Positions 16,880 to 24,991 of a stretch of 32,957 nt of DNA are shown here, piece by piece. The notes below the pieces were generated by a model. That model did not search any database. It saw nothing but the letters and a program-made list of their open reading frames with translations, and had not been told where the DNA came from. The translations under genes and the position numbers were made by a program. Position 1 is the first letter of the stretch; each line of letters begins with the position of its first letter. The stretch lies in assembly GCA_902598595.1 (NCBI GenBank), contig CACKCD010000010.1:1-32957 (forward strand), written 5' to 3'. Source of the DNA: an uncultured Pelagibacteraceae bacterium (GTDB lineage: Bacteria > Pseudomonadota > Alphaproteobacteria > Pelagibacterales > Pelagibacteraceae).

Positions 16880-18119
16880 TCTTAAAGATTTAAGAAAAAA
16901 TTTGGAAATTTATAAAAAAAAATTTAAAGAAAGAAATTTAGATTTTGATATAGATGAATTTAACAAAGCAGATAAAATAAACAGAGAATTAATAAATAAA
17001 AAAGAATTACTAGAACAAGAGAAAAAACAGTTATCTAAATCAAAAGATAAATCAAATTTTGAGAAATCAAAAAAAATTTCAGGGGAAATTGATATAACTT
17101 TGATAGAACAAAAAAAATCTCAACAAATAATTGACAAGATTCTTCATAATCTTCCTAATATTGCTCATCAAGATGTTCCAATTGGTAGAGATGAAAAAGA
17201 TAATAAATTGATAAAAAAATCAGCAAAACTAAAAGACTTTGGTTTCACTATAAAATCACATATAGATCTTGGGTTAAAAAACAAAAATATCGATTTTGAC
17301 ACATCGATAAAATTATCTGGGTCAAGATTTGTAGTACTTAGAGATAAATTTGCAATGCTTGAGAGAGCATTAATTAATTTTATGTTAGATATCCACGTAA
17401 ATCAATTTAATTACACAGAAATTTCACCTCCATTAATTGTTAATGAAGATGTAATGTTTGGGACAGGTCAACTTCCTAAATTTGAGGATGATCAATTTGA
17501 ATTAAAAATTAATAATTCAAATGAAAGAAAATTTCTAATTCCTACTGCTGAGGTAGTGCTTACTAATTTAGTAAGAAAATCAATTTTAAGCGAGAAGGAA
17601 CTACCACTTAGATTTGTTGCGTCTACTCCATGTTTTAGAAAAGAGGCAGGAAGTTATGGTAAAGACACAAAAGGAATGATGAGACAACATCAATTTTACA
17701 AAGTTGAACTAGTTAGCATTGTTGAACCTAAAAATTGTATTAATGAATTAGATCGAATGTTAAATTGTGCTGAGGAAATATTAAAGAAATTAGAAATTCC
17801 TTACCAAGTTGTGCTTTTATCTTCTGGAGACATGGGTTTTAGTGCTGAAAAAACTTTTGATATTGAGGTTTGGATTCCTTCTGAAAATAAATATAGGGAA
17901 ATTTCAAGTTGTTCATCCTGTGGATCTTTTCAAGCAAAGCGAATGGGTGCAAAATATAAAACTGTTAATGGAAGTGAATATGTTGGAACTCTTAATGGCT
18001 CAGGTTTGGCTGTAGGAAGATTGATGATTGCTTTGTTAGAAAATAATCAAAATAAAGATGGATCAATAAGCATTCCAAATATTTTAAAAAAATATATGAA
18101 TAACTTGGATAAAATTTGA
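16872..18119 (+). CDS. serS: Serine--tRNA ligase
   Basis: This class II synthetase charges tRNA-Ser (and tRNA-Sec if present). Residues 1-100 form the long antiparallel coiled-coil arm, very rich in Lys and Glu, that grips the tRNA variable arm. The catalytic core shows motif 2 (FRKEAGSYGKDTKGMMRQHQF), the serine-binding region (REISSCSSCGSFQAKRM) and motif 3 (NGSGLAVGRLMIALLEN). At 415 residues it is full length. In other alphaproteobacteria surE and pcm often follow; here the next gene is yajC after 47 bases. Confidence 0.97.
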   Translation: MYNLKDLRKNLEIYKKKFKERNLDFDIDEFNKADKINRELINKKELLEQEKKQLSKSKDKSNFEKSKKISGEIDITLIEQKKSQQIIDKILHNLPNIAHQDVPIGRDEKDNKLIKKSAKLKDFGFTIKSHIDLGLKNKNIDFDTSIKLSGSRFVVLRDKFAMLERALINFMLDIHVNQFNYTEISPPLIVNEDVMFGTGQLPKFEDDQFELKINNSNERKFLIPTAEVVLTNLVRKSILSEKELPLRFVASTPCFRKEAGSYGKDTKGMMRQHQFYKVELVSIVEPKNCINELDRMLNCAEEILKKLEIPYQVVLLSSGDMGFSAEKTFDIEVWIPSENKYREISSCSSCGSFQAKRMGAKYKTVNGSEYVGTLNGSGLAVGRLMIALLENNQNKDGSISIPNILKKYMNNLDKI

Positions 18120-18130
18120 CTATTATTTTC

Positions 18131-18157
18131 TTGTTAAATTAACTCTTTTATTATAAT
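18131..18157 (+). promoter_or_regulatory. Candidate promoter for yajC-secD-secF
   Basis: TTGTTA (18131-18136) is followed after 15 bases by a perfect TATAAT (18152-18157), ten bases before the yajC ATG at 18167. The spacing is shorter than the usual 17. If used, transcription would start only a few bases before the start codon. Confidence 0.42.
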
Positions 18158-18166
18158 TATCCTAAA

Positions 18167-18451
18167 ATGAGCGGCCAAGGAATAGCACAATTCATACCAC
18201 TAATTTTAATATTTGTAATTTTTTACTTTTTTCTAATTAGACCACAACAGAAAAGGGTAAAAGACCACAAAACTATGGTTGAGTCTTTAAAAAGGGGTGA
18301 TGAAATTATTACTTCTGGAGGAATCATAGGGACGATAGATAGAGTGATGGAAGATGATCGTATAGAAGTGGTTATTGGAGACAATGTCAAAGTCCAGATT
18401 ATAAAGTCAACAATAACAAGCTTGCTTAAAAAAGAAGAAGTTAAAAAATAA
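18167..18451 (+). CDS. yajC: Preprotein translocase accessory subunit YajC
   Basis: YajC is a small inner-membrane partner of SecDF in Sec-dependent export. The 94-residue protein has one N-terminal membrane segment (about 8-22, IPLILIFVIFYFFLIRPQQKR) ending in the family's RPQQKR motif. The compact domain that follows carries SLKRGDEIITSGGIIGTI. It is directly upstream of secD and secF, the canonical order. Confidence 0.96.
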   Translation: MSGQGIAQFIPLILIFVIFYFFLIRPQQKRVKDHKTMVESLKRGDEIITSGGIIGTIDRVMEDDRIEVVIGDNVKVQIIKSTITSLLKKEEVKK

Positions 18452-18460
18452 TTCTTTTTC

Positions 18461-20005
18461 GTGTTAAATTTTTCAAAAATAAATATTTTTCTAATCTATT
18501 TTATTTTTTTATTTATATCACTTTTTTCAATATTAAATTTTCAATCAAAAGAGCAGATTTTAATAGAAAAAAAAGTTAATTTAGGATTGGATTTACAAGG
18601 TGGTTCTTATCTTCTTTTAGAGATAAATTCCGATCCTTTAGTTAAAGAAAAAATTCAATCAAAAGTAATTCCTCTGAAAAAAATGTTAAAAGATAATGAA
18701 TTAAATTACTCAGATTTTGAAATACAAGAAAAAAAATTGACTTTTTTTTTAAAAGATATTGAGAAACTTGAATTATTGTTTTTTTCTAAAAAAGAAAATC
18801 TTTTAAATCCTTACATAGATAAATATAATTCATTTGAACTTGATTTAAAAATTTTAGACAACAATAAAGTAGAAGTTTTGTTTTCAAAATATGGTTTATT
18901 AACTATAAATAATTCAGCCTTAAAACAATCAATTGAAATTGTTAGAAGAAGAATTGATGATGTTGGTACAAAAGAACCAACAATTTTACAAAGAGGTGAT
19001 AAAAGAATTTTGGTAGAATTACCTGGATTAAAAGATCCAGAAAGAATTAAAAATCTTTTAGGTAAAACGGCTCAATTAAATTTTAGATTAGTTTCAGATA
19101 ATGAAGAATTTGGAGTTGACAAACTTATTTCAGAGAATGGAGAAGCACTGAATGTCAGTAAGAGAATTATAATGAGTGGTGAAAATTTAATTGATGCTCA
19201 ACCTAACTTTAATAATCAATCAAATCAGCCTACTGTTTCATTTACCTTGGATAGAATGGGTGCTCAAAAATTTGGAAGAGCTACCACAGACAATGTAGGA
19301 AAAAGGCTAGCTATAGTTTTAGACGGAAAAATTGTAAGCGCTCCTTCTATTAATGAACCTATAACTTCGGGGAACGGAATGATTTCAGGTAATTTTTCAT
19401 TTCAGGAGGCAACAGATCTAGCTTTATTATTGAGGTCAGGATCATTACCAACGCCTTTAGATATTGTTGAAGAGAGAACGGTAGGTCCTGACCTGGGGGA
19501 AGATTCTATTAAATCTGGAATAACATCTTTAATAATTGGGTTTGTTCTAGTTATTTTGTTTATGATTTATAAATATAAAATTTTTGGCTTGGTAGCTAAC
19601 ATAGCATTAATTGCAAATTTGATAATGCTCGTTGGAGTTTTAACTATTTTAGAAGCCACCTTAACATTACCTGGTATAGCTGGAATAATTTTAACAGTTG
19701 GTATGGCTGTGGATGCAAATGTACTAATTTTTGAGAGAATTAAAGAGGAGCTTAAAACTGAAAAGTCTATTATTCATGCTTTTGATATTGGTTACTCCAA
19801 GGCAAAAATTACTGTTCTAGATGCAAATATTACAACTTTAATCGCTGCAGTTATACTTTTTGCTTTTGGATCTGGTCCAGTGAAGGGGTTTGCTATAACA
19901 CTTGGAATAGGAATAATTACAACTCTATTTTCTGCATATTTCTTAGCTAGACATCTAACCTCAATAATTGTTTTAAATAAAAAAGAAGGCGAAGTAAGGA
20001 TATAA
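18461..20005 (+). CDS. secD: Protein translocase subunit SecD
   Basis: SecD uses the proton gradient to pull proteins through SecYEG from the periplasmic side. It starts with GTG at 18461, nine bases after yajC. The 514-residue protein has an N-terminal membrane helix (about 6-22), the GLDLQGGSYLLLEI motif, a large periplasmic P1 region with VRRRIDDVGTKEPTI and LVELPGLKDPERIK, and five C-terminal membrane helices (about 350-505) with GMAVDANVLIFERIKEE. The stop overlaps the secF ATG by one base. Confidence 0.96.
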   Translation: MLNFSKINIFLIYFIFLFISLFSILNFQSKEQILIEKKVNLGLDLQGGSYLLLEINSDPLVKEKIQSKVIPLKKMLKDNELNYSDFEIQEKKLTFFLKDIEKLELLFFSKKENLLNPYIDKYNSFELDLKILDNNKVEVLFSKYGLLTINNSALKQSIEIVRRRIDDVGTKEPTILQRGDKRILVELPGLKDPERIKNLLGKTAQLNFRLVSDNEEFGVDKLISENGEALNVSKRIIMSGENLIDAQPNFNNQSNQPTVSFTLDRMGAQKFGRATTDNVGKRLAIVLDGKIVSAPSINEPITSGNGMISGNFSFQEATDLALLLRSGSLPTPLDIVEERTVGPDLGEDSIKSGITSLIIGFVLVILFMIYKYKIFGLVANIALIANLIMLVGVLTILEATLTLPGIAGIILTVGMAVDANVLIFERIKEELKTEKSIIHAFDIGYSKAKITVLDANITTLIAAVILFAFGSGPVKGFAITLGIGIITTLFSAYFLARHLTSIIVLNKKEGEVRI

Positions 20006-20913
20006 TGAATAGAAATATTGATTTTTCCTCTAAATTTAAATCTGCAAATTTTTTATCTTTATTATTTTTTGTAGTAAGTGTTCTATTTATTATATTTAAA
20101 GGTCTTAATTACGGTATTGATTTTAAAGGTGGTACTTTAATAGAATTAAGGGCGGACAGTAAAAATGTCAATATATCTGAGATAAGATCGTCTCTTACCT
20201 CAATGAATCTAGGAGATGTTAATGTTAAACAGTTTGGTAAAGAAGGTGATTATTTAATAAAGATAGAACAAAAAATAGAAAATAATAATGAGCTAATTCC
20301 AGACATAAAAAAAAATTTAGTTAATAATTTAAATGCAGAAATCAATTTTAGAAGAGTTGAAAACGTAGGGCCAAAAATTAGTTCCGAACTTCTACAATCA
20401 GGAATAATCGCTATTTCATTATCTTTAGCGGCAATGCTTTTTTATATTTGGATAAGATTTGAATGGCAATTTAGCGTTGGATCAATTATTGCATTATTTC
20501 ATGATATAATAATTACCATAGGAATATTTTCTATTTTATCTTTAGAAATTAATCTCTCAATTATAGCAGCTGTTTTAACGATTGTAGGATATTCAATGAA
20601 TGATACAGTTGTTATATATGATCGTATTAGAGAGAACCTTTATAAACATACAAGATTAAATATAAAGGAAACTGCGAATCTTTCTATTAATGAAACTTTA
20701 TCTAGAACTATTATAACTTCTATAACTACCTTGTTGGCTCTATTCTCTATTTATATTCTTGGAGGTGAAATTTTAAGAGGCTTCGCTTTTGCTATGATAC
20801 TCGGAGTTTTAATTGGAACATATTCATCTATTTTTGTAGCTGCTCCTGTTTTGAAGTTTTTTAAAGTCAGTTATAAAACCTTAGAAAAAAAAGAAGAAAA
20901 AATAGTTCCTTAA
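20005..20913 (+). CDS. secF: Protein translocase subunit SecF
   Basis: SecF pairs with SecD in the translocation motor. The 302-residue protein has an N-terminal helix, the GIDFKGGTLIEL motif (about 33-44), a small periplasmic domain, and five membrane helices with YSMNDTVVIYDRIREN and the closing RTIITSITTLLALFSIYILGG. It ends three bases before the convergent gene at 20917, so there is no space for a separate terminator. Confidence 0.96.
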   Translation: MNRNIDFSSKFKSANFLSLLFFVVSVLFIIFKGLNYGIDFKGGTLIELRADSKNVNISEIRSSLTSMNLGDVNVKQFGKEGDYLIKIEQKIENNNELIPDIKKNLVNNLNAEINFRRVENVGPKISSELLQSGIIAISLSLAAMLFYIWIRFEWQFSVGSIIALFHDIIITIGIFSILSLEINLSIIAAVLTIVGYSMNDTVVIYDRIRENLYKHTRLNIKETANLSINETLSRTIITSITTLLALFSIYILGGEILRGFAFAMILGVLIGTYSSIFVAAPVLKFFKVSYKTLEKKEEKIVP

Positions 20914-20916
20914 GCA

Positions 20917-21519
20917 CTAATATAAATTTTGGGCTGCTACCATAGATAGTAACATTGGAAATGAAAGCAAAGTATTAGCCCTAGAAAACAACATTGCTGT
21001 TTTAGCTGATTTAGCCTTTTCCTCTGGAGAACTTTCAACTATCCCAAGAGCTTTTTTTTGATTAGGCCAAATAACAAACCAAACGTTATAAGCCATAATA
21101 ATTCCTAACCACATTCCAATTCCTATAGTAGTATTTTTTCCAAAACCACTTCCAATATCCAAAGTCATAGCTTGATGCAAATATCCATTCAGGTAAGCAA
21201 CTATAAGTCCTGTTATTATTGTTCCAAATGCAGCCCATCTAAACCAAAATAATGCTTTTGGAGCTATTACTTTACCTATGGCTGGTTTTTGCTCATCAGG
21301 AATGTTTGGCATTGAAGGTATTTGAACGAAATTAAAGTACCAAAGTAAACCAATCCACATAATTCCAGTCAACACATGTAGATATCTGAACAGCCAACTA
21401 AAAAAATATCTATCAAAAGCAAAACCATCACCTCCAAAATGAAGTCCTAAAAGGAGTAATATTGCTAATCCTAGAGAAACATGAACTGTTTTAGATAAAG
21501 ATTGTAGTATTGAAATCAT
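20917..21519 (-). CDS. PuuD-like urate hydroxylase membrane domain protein
   Basis: The 200-residue protein has about five hydrophobic helices and matches, by eye, the N-terminal membrane domain of PuuD-type urate hydroxylases (Urate_ox_N). The clearest block is the helix LHVLTGIMWIGLLWYFNFVQIP (about 47-68) and the later WFRWAAFGTIITG. Full PuuD enzymes carry a C-terminal cytochrome c domain; here no CxxCH is present, so electron transfer, if any, needs a partner. No purine catabolism genes are nearby. Its role should be left open. It lies 26 bases downstream of uvrA on the same strand and may have its own extended -10 promoter. Confidence 0.75.
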   Translation of the reverse strand: MISILQSLSKTVHVSLGLAILLLLGLHFGGDGFAFDRYFFSWLFRYLHVLTGIMWIGLLWYFNFVQIPSMPNIPDEQKPAIGKVIAPKALFWFRWAAFGTIITGLIVAYLNGYLHQAMTLDIGSGFGKNTTIGIGMWLGIIMAYNVWFVIWPNQKKALGIVESSPEEKAKSAKTAMLFSRANTLLSFPMLLSMVAAQNLY

Positions 21520-21524
21520 GATTC

Positions 21525-21533
21525 ATTATATCA
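21525..21533 (-). promoter_or_regulatory. Extended -10 promoter candidate for the PuuD-like gene
   Basis: On the minus strand TGATATAAT gives a perfect TATAAT with the TG of an extended -10, only five bases before the ATG. No -35 is obvious. Transcription would begin at or next to the start codon, giving a leaderless or almost leaderless message. Confidence 0.45.
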
Positions 21534-21545
21534 TAAATTAATTAT

Positions 21546-24425
21546 TTAGGCAGTTTTTTTCATATTAGAATTACCCAATAATTCTTTAATAAATCTGCCC
21601 GTATAGCTATCATTATTTTGAGACACTTTTTCTGGTGACCCTTCTGCAATTATTCTTCCCCCATTAACTCCACCTTCAGGACCCATATCAATGATATGGT
21701 CAGCTGTCTTAATAACATCTAAATTGTGTTCTATAACAACGACTGTATTTCCAGTATTTGCAAAAGCTTGTAAAATTTCTAATAATTTTTTTATATCATG
21801 AGAATGAAGGCCAGTAGTTGGTTCATCTAATATGTATAATGTTCTTCCAGTTGGTCTTTTTGATAGTTCTTTAGCTAATTTTATTCTTTGAGCTTCACCT
21901 CCAGAAAGTGTAGTAGCTTGTTGACCAATTTTCATATAGCCTAACCCAACATGTTTTAAAGTGATTAACTTAGATTTTATACTTTGAATATTTTCAAAAA
22001 AATCACATCCTTCATCCACTGTCATATCAAGAATATTAGCTATATTTTTGTTCTTAAAGCGAATTTCTAAGGTTTCTCTATTATACCTAGCTCCTTTACA
22101 AGTATCACAAGGGATAAAAACGTCAGGAAGAAAATGCATTTCATAAGTTATAACTCCATCTCCTTCGCATGTTTCACATCTGCCACCTTTAACATTAAAT
22201 GAATATCTTCCAACTTTATATCCTCTAGCTTTTGATTCTGGTAAAGCTGCAAACCATTCTCTTATAGGCCCGAAAGCACCTGTATAGGTAGCTGGATTTG
22301 ATCTAGGTGTTCTTCCGATAGGCGATTGATCAATATCAATTATTTTATCAATTAATTCTGTTCCCTTAAAACCAGTAAAAGCTTTAGGGACTTTTCTACT
22401 TTTATTTTTATTTAACATAAGATTGAACGCATTATACAAAGTTTGTAATATTAAAGTTGATTTTCCACTTCCAGAAACACCGGTAACACAAGTAAAAGTT
22501 CCTACAGGGATTTTTAAATTAACTTTTTTTAGATTATTTCCACTTGCACCACTAATTTCGATATGTCTACCATTTTTTGCTGTTCTACGTTTTCTTGGTA
22601 TTGATATAAATTTTTTACCTGAAAGATAATCACCAGTAATACTATTTTTACTTTCGGTGATTTGTTTTACATTTCCCTCTGCAACTATCTCTCCACCATT
22701 TAAACCTGCTTCAGGACCTATATCAATTATATGATCAGAACTTTCCATTGTTTCAATATCATGCTCAACAACAATCACAGTATTTCCTAAATCTCTTAAT
22801 TTTTTCAAAGCAGTAATTAATTTTTTATTATCTCTCTGATGGAGACCAATTGAAGGTTCATCTAAAACATATAAAACACCAGTTAACCCAGAACCAATTT
22901 GAGAAGCCAACCTTATTCTTTGAGCTTCACCTCCTGACAAAGTCCCAGATTCTCTAGATAAAGTTAAATAATTTAGTCCAACATTAAGCAGAAAGTTTAA
23001 TCTTTCGTTAATTTCTTTAAGTATATGTTGTGCAATTTTATTTTCACGTTCTGATAATACATTTTCTAAATTTTCAAACCATTTTTGAGCTTCATCAATC
23101 GATTTTTTAGTTATTTCACTTATATTAAGTGAGTCAATTTTTATACAAAGAGCCTCATCTTTTAACCTCATTCCTTTACATTTTTCACAATTAGACTCAC
23201 TTTGATATTGAGAAATTTCTTCTCTTTTCCATTCACTATCCGTTTCTAAATAACGTCTTTCCAAATTATTAACCACACCTTCAAATGTCTTTTTAGTGCT
23301 ATATGACTCATATCCATCATCATAGGAAAATTTTATTTCTTCATCATCTGAACCATATAAAATTACATCTTGAATTTTTTTTGGTAATTTTTTCCAAGGA
23401 TCAGAAAGGGATATCTTGTAGTGTTTAGCTATAGATGACAAAGTTTGAGCGTAATACATAGAAGTAGATTTTGCCCATGGTTCTACAACTCCATCTTGTA
23501 AACTTTTTTTAGCGTCAGTTATTACTAAATTAGGATCAATATTTAGATTATGTCCAATACCCTCGCATTCTTCACAAGCACCAAAAGGTGAATTAAATGA
23601 AAATAATCTTGGCTCAATTTCTTCTATTGTAAAGCCACTTTCTGGACAAGAAAACTTTGAAGAAAACGTTATACTTTCAAGCTTTCTAAACTTTTTAGGT
23701 AAAGTTTCATTCTCATATTCTACAATCAATAGACCATTAGATAAATTGACAGCAGTTTCTACACTATCTGCGAGTCTGTTACCTAATTTTGAATTTAAAA
23801 CGACTCTATCTACGACTATCGAAATATCATGTTTAACTTTTTTATTTAGATTAGGAAAATCGTCAATATTTAAATATTTACCATCAACTTTAATTTTTGA
23901 AAAACCTCTTCTTTTAAAGTTTAAAATATCTTTTTTATACTCGCCTTTTCTTCCTCTAACAACTGGAGCTAATAAATATATGGTACTATCTTTGGGTAAT
24001 TTTTTGATTTTATCAACCATTTCACTAATGGGTTGAGAAACAATAGGTTTGCCTGTGAAAGGAGAATAAGGAATTCCAATTCTTGCGAATAATACACGCA
24101 TATAATCATATATTTCAGTAACCGTTGCTACTGTTGATCTAGGATTTTTAGAAGTATTTTTTTGCTCAATAGAGATAGCAGGGCTCAAACCTTCGATTAA
24201 ATCTACTTTTGGTTTTTTCATTTTATCTAAAAATTGTCTAGCGTAAGAAGATAAACTTTCTACGTAACGTCTCTGACCTTCAGCATAAATTGTATCAAAC
24301 GCTAAAGACGATTTTCCCGAACCTGATAGACCCGTAATGACGATTAATTTCTCTTTTGGTATTTCAAGAGAAACATTTTTTAGATTGTGTTCTTTAGCGC
24401 CTTTTACAACGATTTTTTTCAACAT
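21546..24425 (-). CDS. uvrA: Excinuclease ABC subunit A
   Basis: UvrA recognises bulky DNA damage and loads UvrB in nucleotide excision repair. It has two ABC ATPase modules: Walker [10 protein letters not shown] at residues 32-40 and GVSGSGKST in the second half, with two LSGGEAQRI signatures followed by LDEPSIGLH and LDEPTTGLH. The second zinc finger is complete (CETCEGDGV and CDTCKGARY). The first is not: its opening pair reads CPESGF where E. coli has CPICGY, although [10 protein letters not shown] is kept. I believe this Ser is usual in alphaproteobacteria. The length of 959 is normal. No SOS-box-like repeat was seen upstream. Confidence 0.97.
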   Translation of the reverse strand: MLKKIVVKGAKEHNLKNVSLEIPKEKLIVITGLSGSGKSSLAFDTIYAEGQRRYVESLSSYARQFLDKMKKPKVDLIEGLSPAISIEQKNTSKNPRSTVATVTEIYDYMRVLFARIGIPYSPFTGKPIVSQPISEMVDKIKKLPKDSTIYLLAPVVRGRKGEYKKDILNFKRRGFSKIKVDGKYLNIDDFPNLNKKVKHDISIVVDRVVLNSKLGNRLADSVETAVNLSNGLLIVEYENETLPKKFRKLESITFSSKFSCPESGFTIEEIEPRLFSFNSPFGACEECEGIGHNLNIDPNLVITDAKKSLQDGVVEPWAKSTSMYYAQTLSSIAKHYKISLSDPWKKLPKKIQDVILYGSDDEEIKFSYDDGYESYSTKKTFEGVVNNLERRYLETDSEWKREEISQYQSESNCEKCKGMRLKDEALCIKIDSLNISEITKKSIDEAQKWFENLENVLSERENKIAQHILKEINERLNFLLNVGLNYLTLSRESGTLSGGEAQRIRLASQIGSGLTGVLYVLDEPSIGLHQRDNKKLITALKKLRDLGNTVIVVEHDIETMESSDHIIDIGPEAGLNGGEIVAEGNVKQITESKNSITGDYLSGKKFISIPRKRRTAKNGRHIEISGASGNNLKKVNLKIPVGTFTCVTGVSGSGKSTLILQTLYNAFNLMLNKNKSRKVPKAFTGFKGTELIDKIIDIDQSPIGRTPRSNPATYTGAFGPIREWFAALPESKARGYKVGRYSFNVKGGRCETCEGDGVITYEMHFLPDVFIPCDTCKGARYNRETLEIRFKNKNIANILDMTVDEGCDFFENIQSIKSKLITLKHVGLGYMKIGQQATTLSGGEAQRIKLAKELSKRPTGRTLYILDEPTTGLHSHDIKKLLEILQAFANTGNTVVVIEHNLDVIKTADHIIDMGPEGGVNGGRIIAEGSPEKVSQNNDSYTGRFIKELLGNSNMKKTA

Positions 24426-24438
24426 ATTTTTTTATAAA

Positions 24439-24467
24439 ATAATAATGATCTTATATTTATTAATCAA
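24439..24467 (-). promoter_or_regulatory. Candidate sigma-70 promoter for uvrA
   Basis: On the minus strand TTGATT (24467-24462) is followed after exactly 17 bases by TATTAT (24444-24439). The -35 matches four of six positions and the -10 five of six. The predicted transcription start is about seven bases before the uvrA ATG. Confidence 0.45.
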
Positions 24468-24470
24468 TTA

Positions 24471-24479
24471 TGATATAGT
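24471..24479 (+). promoter_or_regulatory. Extended -10 promoter candidate for ssb-gyrA
   Basis: TGATATAGT contains an extended -10 TG and a TATAGT hexamer (five of six). It lies 45 bases before the ssb ATG, back to back with the uvrA promoter candidate. No strong -35 is visible. Confidence 0.4.
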
Positions 24480-24524
24480 TATTTAATTTTTAATAAATAA
24501 AATCAAAAATTTAGTCAAAATATT

Positions 24525-24986
24525 ATGGCAGGAAGTTTAAATAAAGTACAATTAATAGGTCGTTTAGGCGCAGACCCAGATATCAAACAAATGGTTAACG
24601 GCAAAAATGTCGCTAGGCTAAGCGTGGCGACAAGCCAATCATGGAAAGATAAATCTAGCGGAGAGCGAAAAGAGAAAACAGAGTGGCATAGGGTTGTAAT
24701 TTTTAATGAAGGTTTGGTAAATGTTGTTCAACAATACTTAAAAAAAGGTGCTAATGTCTATATCGAAGGACAGTTAAGTACAAGAAAATGGAAGGACGAG
24801 TCTTCTGGACAAGATAAGTATTCTACAGAAATAGTTCTTCAAGGCTACAATTCTAGTTTGACTATGCTGGATAGCAGAAACAGTAAAAATGATTCTTCTA
24901 ATTTAGTAAAAGAAAATAAAAGTTCATTACCTAATGATAATTTAAATCAAGACAATTCTGATTTAGATGATGAAATTCCATTTTAA
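24525..24986 (+). CDS. ssb: Single-stranded DNA-binding protein
   Basis: SSB coats single-stranded DNA in replication, repair and recombination. The 153-residue protein has the OB-fold (about 5-113) with [41 protein letters not shown] and [17 protein letters not shown] polar linker leads to the acidic tip DLDDEIPF, the peptide that docks partner proteins. It is divergent from uvrA, a widespread arrangement, and five bases upstream of gyrA. Confidence 0.97.
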   Translation: MAGSLNKVQLIGRLGADPDIKQMVNGKNVARLSVATSQSWKDKSSGERKEKTEWHRVVIFNEGLVNVVQQYLKKGANVYIEGQLSTRKWKDESSGQDKYSTEIVLQGYNSSLTMLDSRNSKNDSSNLVKENKSSLPNDNLNQDNSDLDDEIPF

Positions 24987-24991
24987 TTTCC

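Noticed and set aside
23746-24036. Plus-strand open frame of 96 codons opposite uvrA
   Set aside because: It is fully antisense to uvrA and its hydrophobic look comes from the complementary composition.
24426-24524. SOS (LexA) box controlling uvrA and ssb
   Set aside because: No GTTC-N7-GTTC or CTGT-N8-ACAG-like pair is present in the gap.
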